NCBI GenBank assembly: GCA_023135165.1
Contig: JAGLTS010000038.1
Location: forward strand, 20,892 to 84,891
DNA from: Phycisphaerales bacterium
GTDB lineage: Bacteria; Planctomycetota; Phycisphaerae; Phycisphaerales; JAGLTS01
Direction: 5' to 3'
DNA length: 64,000 bases
Shown: one piece after another, positions 18,540-31,602 of the stretch
How the letters are laid out: each line of letters starts with the position of its first letter
Position numbering within the stretch: position 1 is the first letter of the stretch
Notes under the pieces: model-generated
The model's input: the letters and a program-made list of their open reading frames with translations, nothing else
Databases searched by the model: none
What the model was told of the DNA's origin: nothing
Program-made: the position numbers and the translations under genes

Positions 18540-19364
18540 ATGACCACATCGCTGTCATTGTGCGTTCTTGGAAGCGGGTCCGGCGGGAACTGCTCGGCAC
18601 TCGTTCTGCACGGCTCCGCCACACGCCGCGTTGTGCTCATCGACATCGGCCTCACGCCGCGCCAGACAAGGCTGCGCCTCGCGCGTGTCGGTCTCGATCT
18701 CAGCGATGTGACCGATGCCCTGCTCACACACCTGGACACGGACCACTTCTGCCCGACTTGGCGGAACCTGTTGCCGAGCAACGTCACGCTGCACATCCAT
18801 CACAGACACATGCGCCGGGCGGAGCGCGACGGCTGCCTGTATCACGAAACGCTTCCCTTTGACGATGACTTCGATCTGCACGGCTGCGCCGTGTCGCCAT
18901 TTGTCGTCTCACACGACCGGCTCGGGGCTGTCGCCTTTCGTTTCCAGGCCAAGGACGGAACGCTCGGCTTCATCACCGACTGCGGCAACGTCAGTGATGC
19001 AATGATCGATCACTTTCGTAGCATTGACATCTTGGCGATCGAGTCGAACTACGATGCGCAAATGGAGGCCCAGTCCGGCAGGCCAGCGTTCCTGATCCAG
19101 CGCATCACCGGCGGCTCGGGGCATCTCTCCAACGAGCAGGCGCGCGATGCGGTCAGGCGCATCGCCCCGACGCGCGAGGTCGTGCTACTGCACCTGTCAC
19201 GGCAGTGCAACCACCCGGCTTACGTCGAACCGCTGTATCAAGACGACGGCCTGGTGGGTCGGCTCGTCCTCAGCAATCAGCGTGAACCGGCGCGCTGGGT
19301 GCATCTGGACCCCGCTGCGGCGAAACGCGACGGCTCGCTGCTGGAACCACACATGTACTCGTGA
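18540..19364 (+). CDS. YycJ-like MBL-fold protein with altered metal motif (paralog 1)
   Basis: A 274-residue metallo-beta-lactamase-fold protein. It starts LSLCVLGSGSGGNCS, as in YycJ/WalJ exonuclease-like proteins. The later ILAIESNYDAQM and GGSGHLSNEQAR motifs also match YycJ, as does LLHLSRQCNHP. The expected HxHxDH metal signature reads HLDTDH, with Asp where the second His normally sits, and the paralog at 21387 has the same change. A conserved FITDCGN segment supplies further ligands. It may use a different metal set or a different substrate; the reaction is not known. Confidence 0.82.
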   Translation: MTTSLSLCVLGSGSGGNCSALVLHGSATRRVVLIDIGLTPRQTRLRLARVGLDLSDVTDALLTHLDTDHFCPTWRNLLPSNVTLHIHHRHMRRAERDGCLYHETLPFDDDFDLHGCAVSPFVVSHDRLGAVAFRFQAKDGTLGFITDCGNVSDAMIDHFRSIDILAIESNYDAQMEAQSGRPAFLIQRITGGSGHLSNEQARDAVRRIAPTREVVLLHLSRQCNHPAYVEPLYQDDGLVGRLVLSNQREPARWVHLDPAAAKRDGSLLEPHMYS

Positions 19365-19435
19365 TCGTGCAAATATGAAAACGCGAAAAACGTGTTCGGT
19401 GCGTTTGGCTGCGACCCGAAGGGGAGCGCTTGCGC

Positions 19436-19966
19436 CTACTCCGACGCGCCACCCTGATCGGCTGCCTCCGCGGCGACAAGGTCGGCGTAGCTGCAACTGA
19501 TCAGCTCACCCATGATCGGGCCGAAGGCGTCACGCAGGTCGGCGATGCGCCGATGGCACGTCTGCACGTCGTTGTCATCATCCACGAGCGCTTCAAACTC
19601 GATGAACCTGCCCAGGCGGTCCACCTCGTCGAGATGGATTCGCACATTATCGAGCATCCAAAGCTCACGGTTCTTCTCGACGACGACATACGTGGGCAAC
19701 GGCTGCGTGCCGAAGCGCGTGAGCGCCTGCTGCTCATCGTAGATCTTGAAGTGGCTCATGCGAGGTTCAGCGCGGTCCGGACGATGGTAGAAGATCCACT
19801 CGGTCGGCTCACCCTCGGTCTCGCGGCGTTTGAGCCTGCCGCTGGTCAGGCGGAAGTACGTGTCGCGCTGGCGGAGCAGGCGAATGCGCTTGGCGCCGAG
19901 GCGTCGGCACTGCGCCCTGGCAATGTCCAAGTCCCGGATCTCGGCTTTGAGTTCGATGTTCTGCAT
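19436..19966 (-). CDS. CYTH-domain protein (class IV adenylate cyclase / thiamine triphosphatase-like)
   Basis: 176 residues. The N-terminal NIELKAEIRD is the ExExK-type triphosphate-binding start of the CYTH barrel. Further barrel strands carry the expected charged residues: DTYFRLTSGRLKRRE, KIYDEQQALTRF, VVVEKNRELWMLDNVRIHLDEVDRLGRFIEFEA. Bacterial members either make cAMP (CyaB) or hydrolyse inorganic or organic triphosphates, and sequence alone does not decide. It is a single-gene unit converging on the MBL-fold gene. Confidence 0.88.
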   Translation of the reverse strand: MQNIELKAEIRDLDIARAQCRRLGAKRIRLLRQRDTYFRLTSGRLKRRETEGEPTEWIFYHRPDRAEPRMSHFKIYDEQQALTRFGTQPLPTYVVVEKNRELWMLDNVRIHLDEVDRLGRFIEFEALVDDDNDVQTCHRRIADLRDAFGPIMGELISCSYADLVAAEAADQGGASE

Positions 19967-20150
19967 GGGGTCGGCCGGCTGGGAGGGCTTGAAACAGCGC
20001 GCGTCCTTGACAGCTTATCGGCAGGTGGGCCGGGCGTGTTGACGTGGGTCTCCCGTTCCGCAATCCGTTTCGCCGATGGGCTTGCCCATCCCGCTGCTGC
20101 GGCTTGTCCTGCCAATCGCGCCGCCTCCATGCTGAAGCCCTGGGCGTTGG

Positions 20151-21167
20151 TCAGATTCGTTCCCCCGGTGCCCACCCCAGCTTGGACAAGCACTGATGCA
20201 GCGAACACAGCGTCTCCACCTCGTTCTTGTCGAGCCGCCGGTCGTCGATGCACTGAGAGATGACGGCTGCGAAGGCCCTGCCGTGCAAGCTGCGGATCTG
20301 CTCAGGATGGAGATTGAGCTCCCGTTGTTTCCGGGCCATATACTCCATCTCCTCCCTCGTGATCTTGAGATCGGCTAGCACCGACTTGAGCGACTCCCAA
20401 TACTCCGCAAGACCTGCCCTCTCGGCCGGACTTACGTGTTCGGCAACTCGGTCCGCCGCTGTGGTCGTAGAAGGGGCAGTCTCACGCGGCATTCCAATGC
20501 GCGATTTCGGACGCGCTCCGCACTTCAGCCCCTGCACAACACTCGCCGGAAGCGGTGCGTTGTTGAAGCTCTGGATGAACTTGTACTTCTTGAGACGACC
20601 GAGATCGCCAAACGTGCGGACGCCTCGCTCGTCGATCGTCTGAAGGTAGATGGGCCACAAGGCAGCGGCGGCTGACGCATCGGTACCAGCCTGATGCGCC
20701 CCAGAGTACTCCACACCATGCTCGCGACAGGCATCGGCGAGTGAACAACGACTCCCGAGGCCCAGCATCGGACGCAGGTACATCAGACAAAGATGTGGGG
20801 GCGTGCACGATGCACCGGCGAGCGAAAGCTCGTACTCCAGGAATCGCATGTCGAAGTACACGTTGTACGCAGCCACGACACAGCCCGAGAGAGTCCGCGC
20901 CAGGTCACCCGCAATCTCATCGAAACGTGGTGCGTCTCTCACATCGCTGTCGGTGATTCCGTGAATCTCCGTTGCCGCGACGCGCCGGCAAGGATTGATC
21001 AACGTGTCGAAGACCAGTCGGGGTTCTTCACCGGGATCGATCCGTACCACGGATACCTCGATGATCCGGTCGGCGCCGGCACTCAACCCGGTCGTTTCAC
21101 AGTCAAAGACGGCCAGCGGAGTCTCGCTGATCGCTTCCTGAGTCACTGCACTTACTTCAGTTGCCAT
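20151..21167 (-). CDS. DEDDh 3'-5' exonuclease (DnaQ-like) with unknown C-terminal domain
   Basis: 338 residues. Residues about 15-185 are a DnaQ-type exonuclease. ExoI is FDCETTGL (DxE) and is followed by HGITDSDV. ExoII is VVAAYNVYFDMRFLEYE, where Ala-Tyr replaces the usual His before Asn. ExoIII is HQAGTDASA (H and D of DEDDh). The remaining 150 residues have KFIQSFNNAPLPA and a helical, charged tail (ITREEMEYMARKQREL, DRRLDKNEVETLCSLHQCL) resembling an EF-hand or TerB-like acidic helical domain; I cannot name it. GGGAGGTG gives a clear ribosome site for ATG 21167. Confidence 0.85.
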   Translation of the reverse strand: MATEVSAVTQEAISETPLAVFDCETTGLSAGADRIIEVSVVRIDPGEEPRLVFDTLINPCRRVAATEIHGITDSDVRDAPRFDEIAGDLARTLSGCVVAAYNVYFDMRFLEYELSLAGASCTPPHLCLMYLRPMLGLGSRCSLADACREHGVEYSGAHQAGTDASAAAALWPIYLQTIDERGVRTFGDLGRLKKYKFIQSFNNAPLPASVVQGLKCGARPKSRIGMPRETAPSTTTAADRVAEHVSPAERAGLAEYWESLKSVLADLKITREEMEYMARKQRELNLHPEQIRSLHGRAFAAVISQCIDDRRLDKNEVETLCSLHQCLSKLGWAPGERI

Positions 21168-21386
21168 GCTGCACCTCCCAGAATCACCACTCCCGCGAAC
21201 CACCAAGCATGTTATCAGATCCGGTTGGCTCTGACTCGACCATTGGCCACCGGTGCGCGGCTATATCGACCCTCTGTCACGGGATACTCTCGGGATTCTC
21301 GAAGATACCCCTCAGTGAGGGGGGATGCTTGCCCGCAGCTTGGCCTTGTTCTTGCGGCATCCGTCCCTCCTCGTAAGAATGATGTG

Positions 21387-25181
<3,795 letters not shown>

Positions 25182-25182
<1 letters not shown>

Positions 25183-26402
25183 CACCGCGCATCCAGTGTT
25201 TGGAAGTACCTGCGAACCGCATCCAGTCGCCGTTTTCGCAGGTGTGCCGCCTCAAGTGTCTTCTCTTGCTCGGGATTCACACTACTGAACAGCGATTCGT
25301 AGCCGAAAAGCGCGATACCCGTCGCGCCGGCCTCGCGCGCGATGCGCATTTGCGCCACGAGCGCCTCGGGCGAATCGTGCTTATACACGCCGATACCTGG
25401 CGCCATCGCGACTGAGCCTCGCACAGCCAACACGCCCTCCAGCTCACGCGCGAAAAGCGCAGGGTCATCCGTGTAGAGCATCGGCAGCGCGAGGTCGAGC
25501 AGCCCCTCGTCGATCCATGCTGGGTAGTTTTGCAGGTATCGTGATTTTCCAACAAGCGGATCGCGCCACACCGCTGCGGAGAAGATGATCCGCGGCCGTT
25601 CCGCTTTCACAGCAGCGCGCATCGAACGGACAAGCTCGGTGATTCGTGTGCGGATGAACAGGCGATAAGCAACGGCGTGACCTGACGCGTTCAGCCCGGT
25701 CGCTCGGCGAAAGACCCTGTGCGAGAGCGCATCGGCGGGGTATTGGGCGTCCGAGGCGTCGTCTGGAATGAACCGGACATAGTCAAGGTGCAAGCCGTCG
25801 ATCGGATATCGCCGTGCGATGTCGCGCGCCACGCTGCGGATGTGGCTTTGCACATCTCGGCGGAGCGGGTTCACTGTGACGTAGTGGTCGCTGAGCGGTT
25901 GGGGGTCGCCGCGGGCATCGAGCAACCGCCAAGCCGGGTGCGTGTGGTACGGATGCTGACGATCCTTGGGTGGCACGGTTCCTCTCCACAGGGGCATGAC
26001 GTTGAACCATGCGTGCAGGCGTATGCCGCGCCGGTGCGCAGCGGTGCATGCGAGCGCGAGCGGATCGAAGTCAGGCTCGGTCACCCCGGCGGGGAGGTCT
26101 CTGAGCAGCTCCTCACCCCACGGCTCAAGGTCGCTGCGGTAGAAGGCATCCGCTTGTCCTCGCACTTGGAAAAAAAGATCCGTGATGCCGAGCGCGTGCG
26201 CGTTCTCGATGATCGTGAGCACATCGCGCTGCGTGCGGTAGTCCCAGCGTGTGACCCATAGCCCGCGCATGTCGGTAAGCGATCGACTGGGCAACGGCGT
26301 CAGATGGGCGACTGCCTCGGCCCTGTGCGCGTAGCCCACATCGCAACTGAGACCTGCGAGCAAAATGACCAGGATCATGAGCGGTGCCAGAGCGCGGTTC
26401 AT
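25182..26402 (-). CDS. Exported glycoside hydrolase-like protein (GHL10 / DUF187, YngK type)
   Basis: 406 residues with an N-terminal export signal (ALAPLMILVILLAGLSCDVG; the Cys may be lipidated, although the lipobox is atypical). The TIM-barrel motifs of the GHL10 family are in order: RGLWVTRWDY, ITDLFFQVRGQADAFY, GIRLHAWFNVMPLWRG, YPIDGLHLDYVRF, VWRDPLVG and DLALPMLYTDDP. These proteins probably cleave or remodel cell-wall or other glycans, and the exact substrate is unknown. The start overlaps the end of the symporter gene (ATGA), so the two are coupled. Confidence 0.87.
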
Positions 26403-28015
26403 GCAGTTCGCTCCTTGAACGTCGTGCGATTCGGTCGGCCGGCTACGCAGACGACGAAACTCACAGCCGTGCCGATGACCATCCACCATGGCCAGGCGAT
26501 CGTGCGCGCATCGCCGAGCAGGACCGAGCCCGGCCAACTCTGGATCGACTCGCTGCCGAGCATCCACGTCATCCATCGACTGCAAATACCGGGCTGTAAC
26601 ATGACGACCACACCCGCTCCCGCGACAAGCGCTGCCAGCACGCTGCACGTGTTGCCGCGCTTGGTGAGCAGCGCGGTGAGGAACACGCCGAGCATTCCCG
26701 CATACGCGTAAGCCATGATACCGAGCACGAAGTCGATCAGGGAGGTTTGCTTGGGGTCGTACATCGCCGCGGCGCAAACAGCGAAGAGCGTGAGCAGCGC
26801 GCCCATCACGACAACCGTCAGGCGAGGTGCGGCGAGCGAAGATCCATCCTCAGACGCCTCAGCAAACCGGCGGCAAATCGGCTGGTACAGGTCCGTCATC
26901 CAGCTCGCAGCCATCGCCCCCACTGCTGAGTCGAAACTGCTCATCGCCGCGGCGAACAGCCCCGCCATCGCCAGTCCGGCAAGCCCGATCGGCAGATGAT
27001 CGAGCAGGTACTGCGGATAGACCTTGAACGACTCGCTAAGTTCTCCCCCTCCATCGCCCGTTGTGTTGTAGTACACAAACAACAGCAGCCCAATCACGAG
27101 AAAGAGCAACACGACGGGAATGGCGACGAGATTCGAGGCGACAAGCGACAGCCCGCCTCGCCACGCGGATTTGCAGGTGAGCATGCGCTGCGCGAGGTCG
27201 TGATCGACGCCGTAGCTCCCCATGTTCATGAACACGATCGCAAAAACGCCCGTCCACACGGTAAAGGATTTGCTCAATGCCGGCGACGCATCGACGATGC
27301 GCAGCTTGCTCGCGTCGTCAGGACCGGCGTGCCGAAGCATGTCGATGATCTCACTGACGGGCATGTGAATCGCTCGCAAGAGCAGGACAATCGAGAGCAC
27401 CGCCACGCCGACCACAACGATGATCTGCACAACGTCCGTCCAGATGACCGCCCGGATGCCGCCGATCGCGGTGTAGAACGTGCCGACGACGCCGAGCAAG
27501 ACGACCGCCGCGGCAAGATGCGTTCGATCGAAGCCCTCCGTGCCGAAGAGAATGAGCGTGACAGGGATCGCCGCGACAAAGAGCCGGGCGCCCGAGGCGA
27601 GGAGCCTGCCGACGAGGAACATGATGCTCACCGCGATGCGCGACGTTCCGCCGAAGCGCTGGTCGAGGTACCCATAGATCGTGATCGTTCCGGCACGATA
27701 GAAGGCCGGTATGAAGAGAAAAGCGATGACGACGACGGCGATGAGACCGCCTGGAGTCAGGATCAAATACGACAAGTCGCCGTTGTAGGAGAGCTGAGGC
27801 ACGCCGACGAACGTGGCGGCGCTGAGCGATGTGGCGAGGATCGACAGCGCCACCGCCCATGCGGGCATGCGTCGGCCGGCGAGGAAGTAGTCCTCCTCAC
27901 TCTTCTGTCGGCGCGACACGACCCAACCGATGATGACAACCGCAGCGAGGTACGCGAGCAGCACCAACCAGTCGATTGAGCTGAATGCGGCAAGCAGTAG
28001 CGGCGTGCCGGGCAT
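26399..28015 (-). CDS. Sodium:solute symporter (SSS family)
   Basis: 538 residues and about 13 transmembrane helices. Early helices carry the SSS pattern: EEDYFLAGRRMPAWAVALSI, SLSAATFVGVPQLSYNGDL, FYTAIGGIRAVIWTDVVQ. A sodium-site helix reads GLAGLAMAGLFAAAMSSFDSA. The substrate cannot be read from the sequence, but the coupled glycosidase-like and ROK genes suggest a sugar or amino sugar. I choose ATG 28015. The longer frame would begin inside the upstream gene's terminator hairpin, and TACGAT sits 6 nt before 28015. First gene of the four-gene operon. Confidence 0.92.
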   Translation of the reverse strand: MPGTPLLLAAFSSIDWLVLLAYLAAVVIIGWVVSRRQKSEEDYFLAGRRMPAWAVALSILATSLSAATFVGVPQLSYNGDLSYLILTPGGLIAVVVIAFLFIPAFYRAGTITIYGYLDQRFGGTSRIAVSIMFLVGRLLASGARLFVAAIPVTLILFGTEGFDRTHLAAAVVLLGVVGTFYTAIGGIRAVIWTDVVQIIVVVGVAVLSIVLLLRAIHMPVSEIIDMLRHAGPDDASKLRIVDASPALSKSFTVWTGVFAIVFMNMGSYGVDHDLAQRMLTCKSAWRGGLSLVASNLVAIPVVLLFLVIGLLLFVYYNTTGDGGGELSESFKVYPQYLLDHLPIGLAGLAMAGLFAAAMSSFDSAVGAMAASWMTDLYQPICRRFAEASEDGSSLAAPRLTVVVMGALLTLFAVCAAAMYDPKQTSLIDFVLGIMAYAYAGMLGVFLTALLTKRGNTCSVLAALVAGAGVVVMLQPGICSRWMTWMLGSESIQSWPGSVLLGDARTIAWPWWMVIGTAVSFVVCVAGRPNRTTFKERTA

Positions 28016-28021
28016 GTATGC

Positions 28022-28027
28022 ATCGTA
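28022..28027 (-). promoter_or_regulatory. Candidate -10 hexamer TACGAT for the symporter operon (leaderless)
   Basis: TACGAT on the minus strand is 6 nt from ATG 28015 and downstream of the terminator of the preceding gene, so it is well placed as the operon promoter. Confidence 0.55.
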
Positions 28028-28054
28028 ACGAGACGACGAGCGCCCGGCACACCA

Positions 28055-28088
28055 AGAAAAAGACCCAGGGAAAGCCATCCCTGGGTCT
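28055..28088 (-). terminator. Rho-independent terminator of the C25 protease gene
   Basis: On the minus strand AGACCCAGGGA, a 6-nt loop and the perfect 11-bp complement TCCCTGGGTCT are followed by TTTTCTTGG. It lies 35 bp past the stop of the gene at 28123. Confidence 0.9.
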
Positions 28089-28122
28089 CGTGTGTTTGTT
28101 CAGCTCATCGGCTGATAGGTCG

Positions 28123-31100
28123 TCAGTTGCAGTCCGCACCGTACGTCGAGAGCAGGATGCCCAGATCCGCCTGACCGGTCTCTCCATCGCCGTCGAGATC
28201 GCCTACATCACTCACGCCATACGCTCCGAGTAGGATGCCGAGATCCGCCTGATCGACATCGTTGTCGCCGTCGAGATCGCCCGCACACGGGTCATCGCAC
28301 GGATTGGCGCTGGACAGATCCATCTCCTGGTAATCCACCGGGTCGCCGGTGCCACGTGAGAGACCAACAATCCCGTCGTTCGCAGCCACATCCAGCCAAC
28401 TCAGGCGGATTGTGCCGTCAAGGAACATCTCGATCTGGAACGTGTTCGAGTTCGACGTGTTGAACTCCGGCACGTTCTGCCACGTCACGGCAACGAGCTC
28501 AGCCGTCTCCTTCCAACTTATCGTCCCGCCTGCTGCTGGATTGAAGTCATCGAACATCGCTGAGATGCGCGGCATGCTGAAGTGTTGGGCGCGCGTCTCC
28601 TGCCATGTACTGTCACTGCCGCCGAACGTGATGTTGCCGTTCGCGTTGACCGAGAAGTTGCCATACACCGTTCCGTACAACGACACACCCTCACTTGGCG
28701 TCACGCTCACGCTGCCGTCGTCGGCCATCCCAAGCGTCGTCCCGCCTACCGGATCGGTCGGAAGCGCGCCGATCGCCTCACCGCACATCGAGTAGAAGTG
28801 CCCCGAGCCGTTCGGCGTGAACGTCAGTGAGAAGTCATCCAGATCGAAACCGCTGGTGAACACCTGCGTGAAGTACATCATCTGGTCGATTGTCGTGAAC
28901 GTAAAGATGTCCGACCAGCCGGACGCGCCGCACCCGTTGTTCGCCTGGACGCGCCACCAGTACGTTGTCAGCGGGTCCAGCGTGTAGAAGTACAGCGTGT
29001 GCTCGGTGCCGGTGATGAGGCCGTAGTAGTACTCGGTCGGCTCGCCTTCCTTGCCGAGTTTGAGCTCGTACTCCAATGCCTGTGATGCAGCCTCCCATGT
29101 GAAGGTCGGGATGATCGACAGGCCCATCGCGCCGTCAGCTGGGCTTACCTGTACGGGGATGCTGGGGACCGCATTGGACACTTGCAGCGCCGCAGGTTCG
29201 CTCTTCTCCATGTCGATCGACGTGCCGGTGATCAAGAGCTGATATGTTCCGGGGGTCGCGGCGGCGGTGTTGCCGATCGTCAGCACGCTCGATCCGCCGG
29301 GCGTCACCGGGTTCACGCTGAAGCTCGTGGTCGTTCCCGAAGGCTCGCCGGACACCGTCAGCGTCACGGTCTCACTGTAGCCCATGATCGGATGCACCGT
29401 CACGAGATACGTCGCGTCATCCGGCGCGCAGATGTTCTGATAGTCAGGATCAAGCGAGAGCGCGAACGCCGGGCCGGACTCCATCGGGATGTCCATCGCC
29501 GGATCGCCCAGTAGGCCGAACATCTCGAAGTAGTCTCGACACACCGGATCGCTCGCGCCGTACTGATCGAGGAGATACCACAGCCCGCCCCACCAGGCGT
29601 GTGCGAACTCCGTGATCCCATCAACGTAGACGGTGTCGAAGAAGTAGTTCTCCAGCGCAGCCGTCTCCGGCCAACCGGGGTTGCCCGAGTAGTAGATATA
29701 CGTTGTTGTCGCCACGATGCCGGCTGCGCCCTTGCCCGCGACGCGGATCCATTCTTCCGAGAAGCACGGTTCATAACTCCCGCTGGCGTAGTTGCCCACA
29801 GTGCATGTGAAGCTCAAAACGACGGGGTACATCCCCTCGTTCGTAAGGTTGCGGATGTCATTGTGTGAGAAGTGAGGCCCGCTCTGCCACTCGTCACTCC
29901 AACTGTGGCCGTAGAACACACCGTACTTGACTCCGCCGTTGAAGGCGTTGCGCATGTCCTGCGTCGTGCCGTTATAGGTACGCTCATATATCTTGAAGCA
30001 CGTGTAGTCGTTCGGGTCGAGGTGGTCGGCGATGACCTCGTTGTGCGCACCTTCATCACCACTGCCGCCGTCCGTGCCCGCCATGAAGGCGGCTCGCTTG
30101 ACGAAGTCCGGATCGTCATACACGCCGCCTTCGAGGTGCAGCGACTTGGCGGTGATCGCGGCGAGTTCCGCGGATGTACGCAACGAGAATCGGCCGTACA
30201 CCATGTCCGGGTACCAGTCGCTCGTCCCGTCCATACATGCGTAGGGCAGGTCGGTCGCCGCATGTGCGTTGCCCCCGCCGGACCATGCGGGGATCGTATT
30301 CGTATCGCCGACAAGCAGCAGGTACTCCGGCGCGTCGGCCGTGCCCCACAGACCCTCGATGTAGCTCTTGATGCTTGAAGCGCTTGAACCGCCCGGAACC
30401 ACGTAGGTCATCACAGTGTAGCCCTTCGCCGTCTTCGCGCTCGCAAAGGAAGCGATGTCGCTCTCAAGGTTCTCCGCGACGACGATCAGGTAGTTACCCG
30501 ATCCCTTGCTGAACCGAACATCCGGATCGGGGTTGAGGAGCACCGCGTTGAGCGATGCGGCTGGTCGAAGCGAGTCATCCCAATCCGTCGCACCGTCGAA
30601 CGTCAGGTGAACGTCGATGTCGCGCCACACCGTCAGTTCACCACGCGCCGGGTTGTACGCGATCGGATACACCTCCAACTGGTACAACTGCTGCCCGCGC
30701 GCGATGCCCGCCTTGATGATCGTTGCGCGAACCGTCGGCTGCATCGCATTCACCGCGTAGGCGGCGTGATGCTGCACAAAGGGCGCCGCGTCGAGCGCGC
30801 CGGGGCGCATCTCGACAAGCGGTTGCATCGGCACGATCGCATCGCGCAGGTCGATGACTGTTGCCTGCCCCGCATTCACCGTCAGATTGACGTGCGCGCC
30901 GCGCGGAACGCGCAGCAGTTCACGCACGATCGGAAGCGCCGGCTCACCGGCCTCGCCGGTGTACGCCGCGCCGGGCCAGGTCGCGTGTGTGAACACACCG
31001 GCCTTGGTCTTGAAAGGCACGGTCTCGACGCCGGCCGCCGTGACGGTCAGGTCGATTCCTTGCTCATCGGAATGCGACACGACCACGCTCGGCGGCGAGG

Positions 31101-31218
31101 GAGCCAGCGACGCATCGGTTGAATGCCACGTCTCAGCAGCCGAGGCTCCTGTGGTGAGGGCGAGGGCCGCTGCCGATGCAGCGAGCCACGTTGTATGACG
31201 GAGTGCGAACTGACGCAT
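28123..31218 (-). CDS. Gingipain-like cysteine protease (peptidase C25) with dockerin-like tag
   Basis: 1031 residues. The signal peptide ends near TTGASAAE. A propeptide-like C25 N-terminal region (about 40-230) is followed by the catalytic domain, with LIVVAENLESDIASFASAKTAK at its entry. The catalytic His lies in FYGHSWSDEW (about 436) and the Cys in LSFTCTVGNY (about 472), the spacing seen in gingipains. Downstream are Ig-like and fibronectin-like segments (LTVSGEPSGTTTSFSVNP; FTWEAASQALEYELKLG), a beta-sandwich, and a C-terminal dockerin-like pair (DLDGDNDVDQADLGILLGAY and a second copy). Secreted protease, probably for extracellular protein breakdown. Start at 31218, behind GGAGAA. Confidence 0.9.
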   Translation of the reverse strand: MRQFALRHTTWLAASAAALALTTGASAAETWHSTDASLAPSPPSVVVSHSDEQGIDLTVTAAGVETVPFKTKAGVFTHATWPGAAYTGEAGEPALPIVRELLRVPRGAHVNLTVNAGQATVIDLRDAIVPMQPLVEMRPGALDAAPFVQHHAAYAVNAMQPTVRATIIKAGIARGQQLYQLEVYPIAYNPARGELTVWRDIDVHLTFDGATDWDDSLRPAASLNAVLLNPDPDVRFSKGSGNYLIVVAENLESDIASFASAKTAKGYTVMTYVVPGGSSASSIKSYIEGLWGTADAPEYLLLVGDTNTIPAWSGGGNAHAATDLPYACMDGTSDWYPDMVYGRFSLRTSAELAAITAKSLHLEGGVYDDPDFVKRAAFMAGTDGGSGDEGAHNEVIADHLDPNDYTCFKIYERTYNGTTQDMRNAFNGGVKYGVFYGHSWSDEWQSGPHFSHNDIRNLTNEGMYPVVLSFTCTVGNYASGSYEPCFSEEWIRVAGKGAAGIVATTTYIYYSGNPGWPETAALENYFFDTVYVDGITEFAHAWWGGLWYLLDQYGASDPVCRDYFEMFGLLGDPAMDIPMESGPAFALSLDPDYQNICAPDDATYLVTVHPIMGYSETVTLTVSGEPSGTTTSFSVNPVTPGGSSVLTIGNTAAATPGTYQLLITGTSIDMEKSEPAALQVSNAVPSIPVQVSPADGAMGLSIIPTFTWEAASQALEYELKLGKEGEPTEYYYGLITGTEHTLYFYTLDPLTTYWWRVQANNGCGASGWSDIFTFTTIDQMMYFTQVFTSGFDLDDFSLTFTPNGSGHFYSMCGEAIGALPTDPVGGTTLGMADDGSVSVTPSEGVSLYGTVYGNFSVNANGNITFGGSDSTWQETRAQHFSMPRISAMFDDFNPAAGGTISWKETAELVAVTWQNVPEFNTSNSNTFQIEMFLDGTIRLSWLDVAANDGIVGLSRGTGDPVDYQEMDLSSANPCDDPCAGDLDGDNDVDQADLGILLGAYGVSDVGDLDGDGETGQADLGILLSTYGADCN

Positions 31219-31602
31219 GGGTTTCTCCAAATCCGATCTGTGTCGATCCCGCCTGCCGGGCGATGCATCTCTTGACGGTGCATCGATGTCCAGCAGCGAC
31301 GTGCGATGAGCGCGGAGCTATGCCGACGTGATCGACCTGTTTCTCTCCCGACTTTCGGGTCGTCGCGAATGACGATTCGATAAAACCACACCTGCGGCGA
31401 CGATGACCTTGCACCGCAATGGTGAAGTTCCACACGTGAATCTTCCGAGCGCCAGCCCTCCGCGTCAAGACGAATCTCCAGGTCCGGGATATATGGACGC
31501 TCGTCAATGGGTGGGCGGGTCCGCGTCGCGTCCGGAATTCAGCGCCTCCGGTATGCTATCGGGCGTTGGTCTGCTGGTGGATGCACGTGATATGGGATGG
31601 TG
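31219..31602. other. Intergenic region between divergent genes
   Basis: About 380 bp with no supported gene; the open frames here are antisense or arginine-rich shadows. It should hold the promoters of the C25 protease and murQ. No convincing -35/-10 pair was recognised. Confidence 0.35.

Noticed and set aside
29872..30378. 168-codon plus-strand frame inside the C25 protease gene
   Set aside because: Antisense shadow of the C25 protease; the minus frame has the catalytic motifs.
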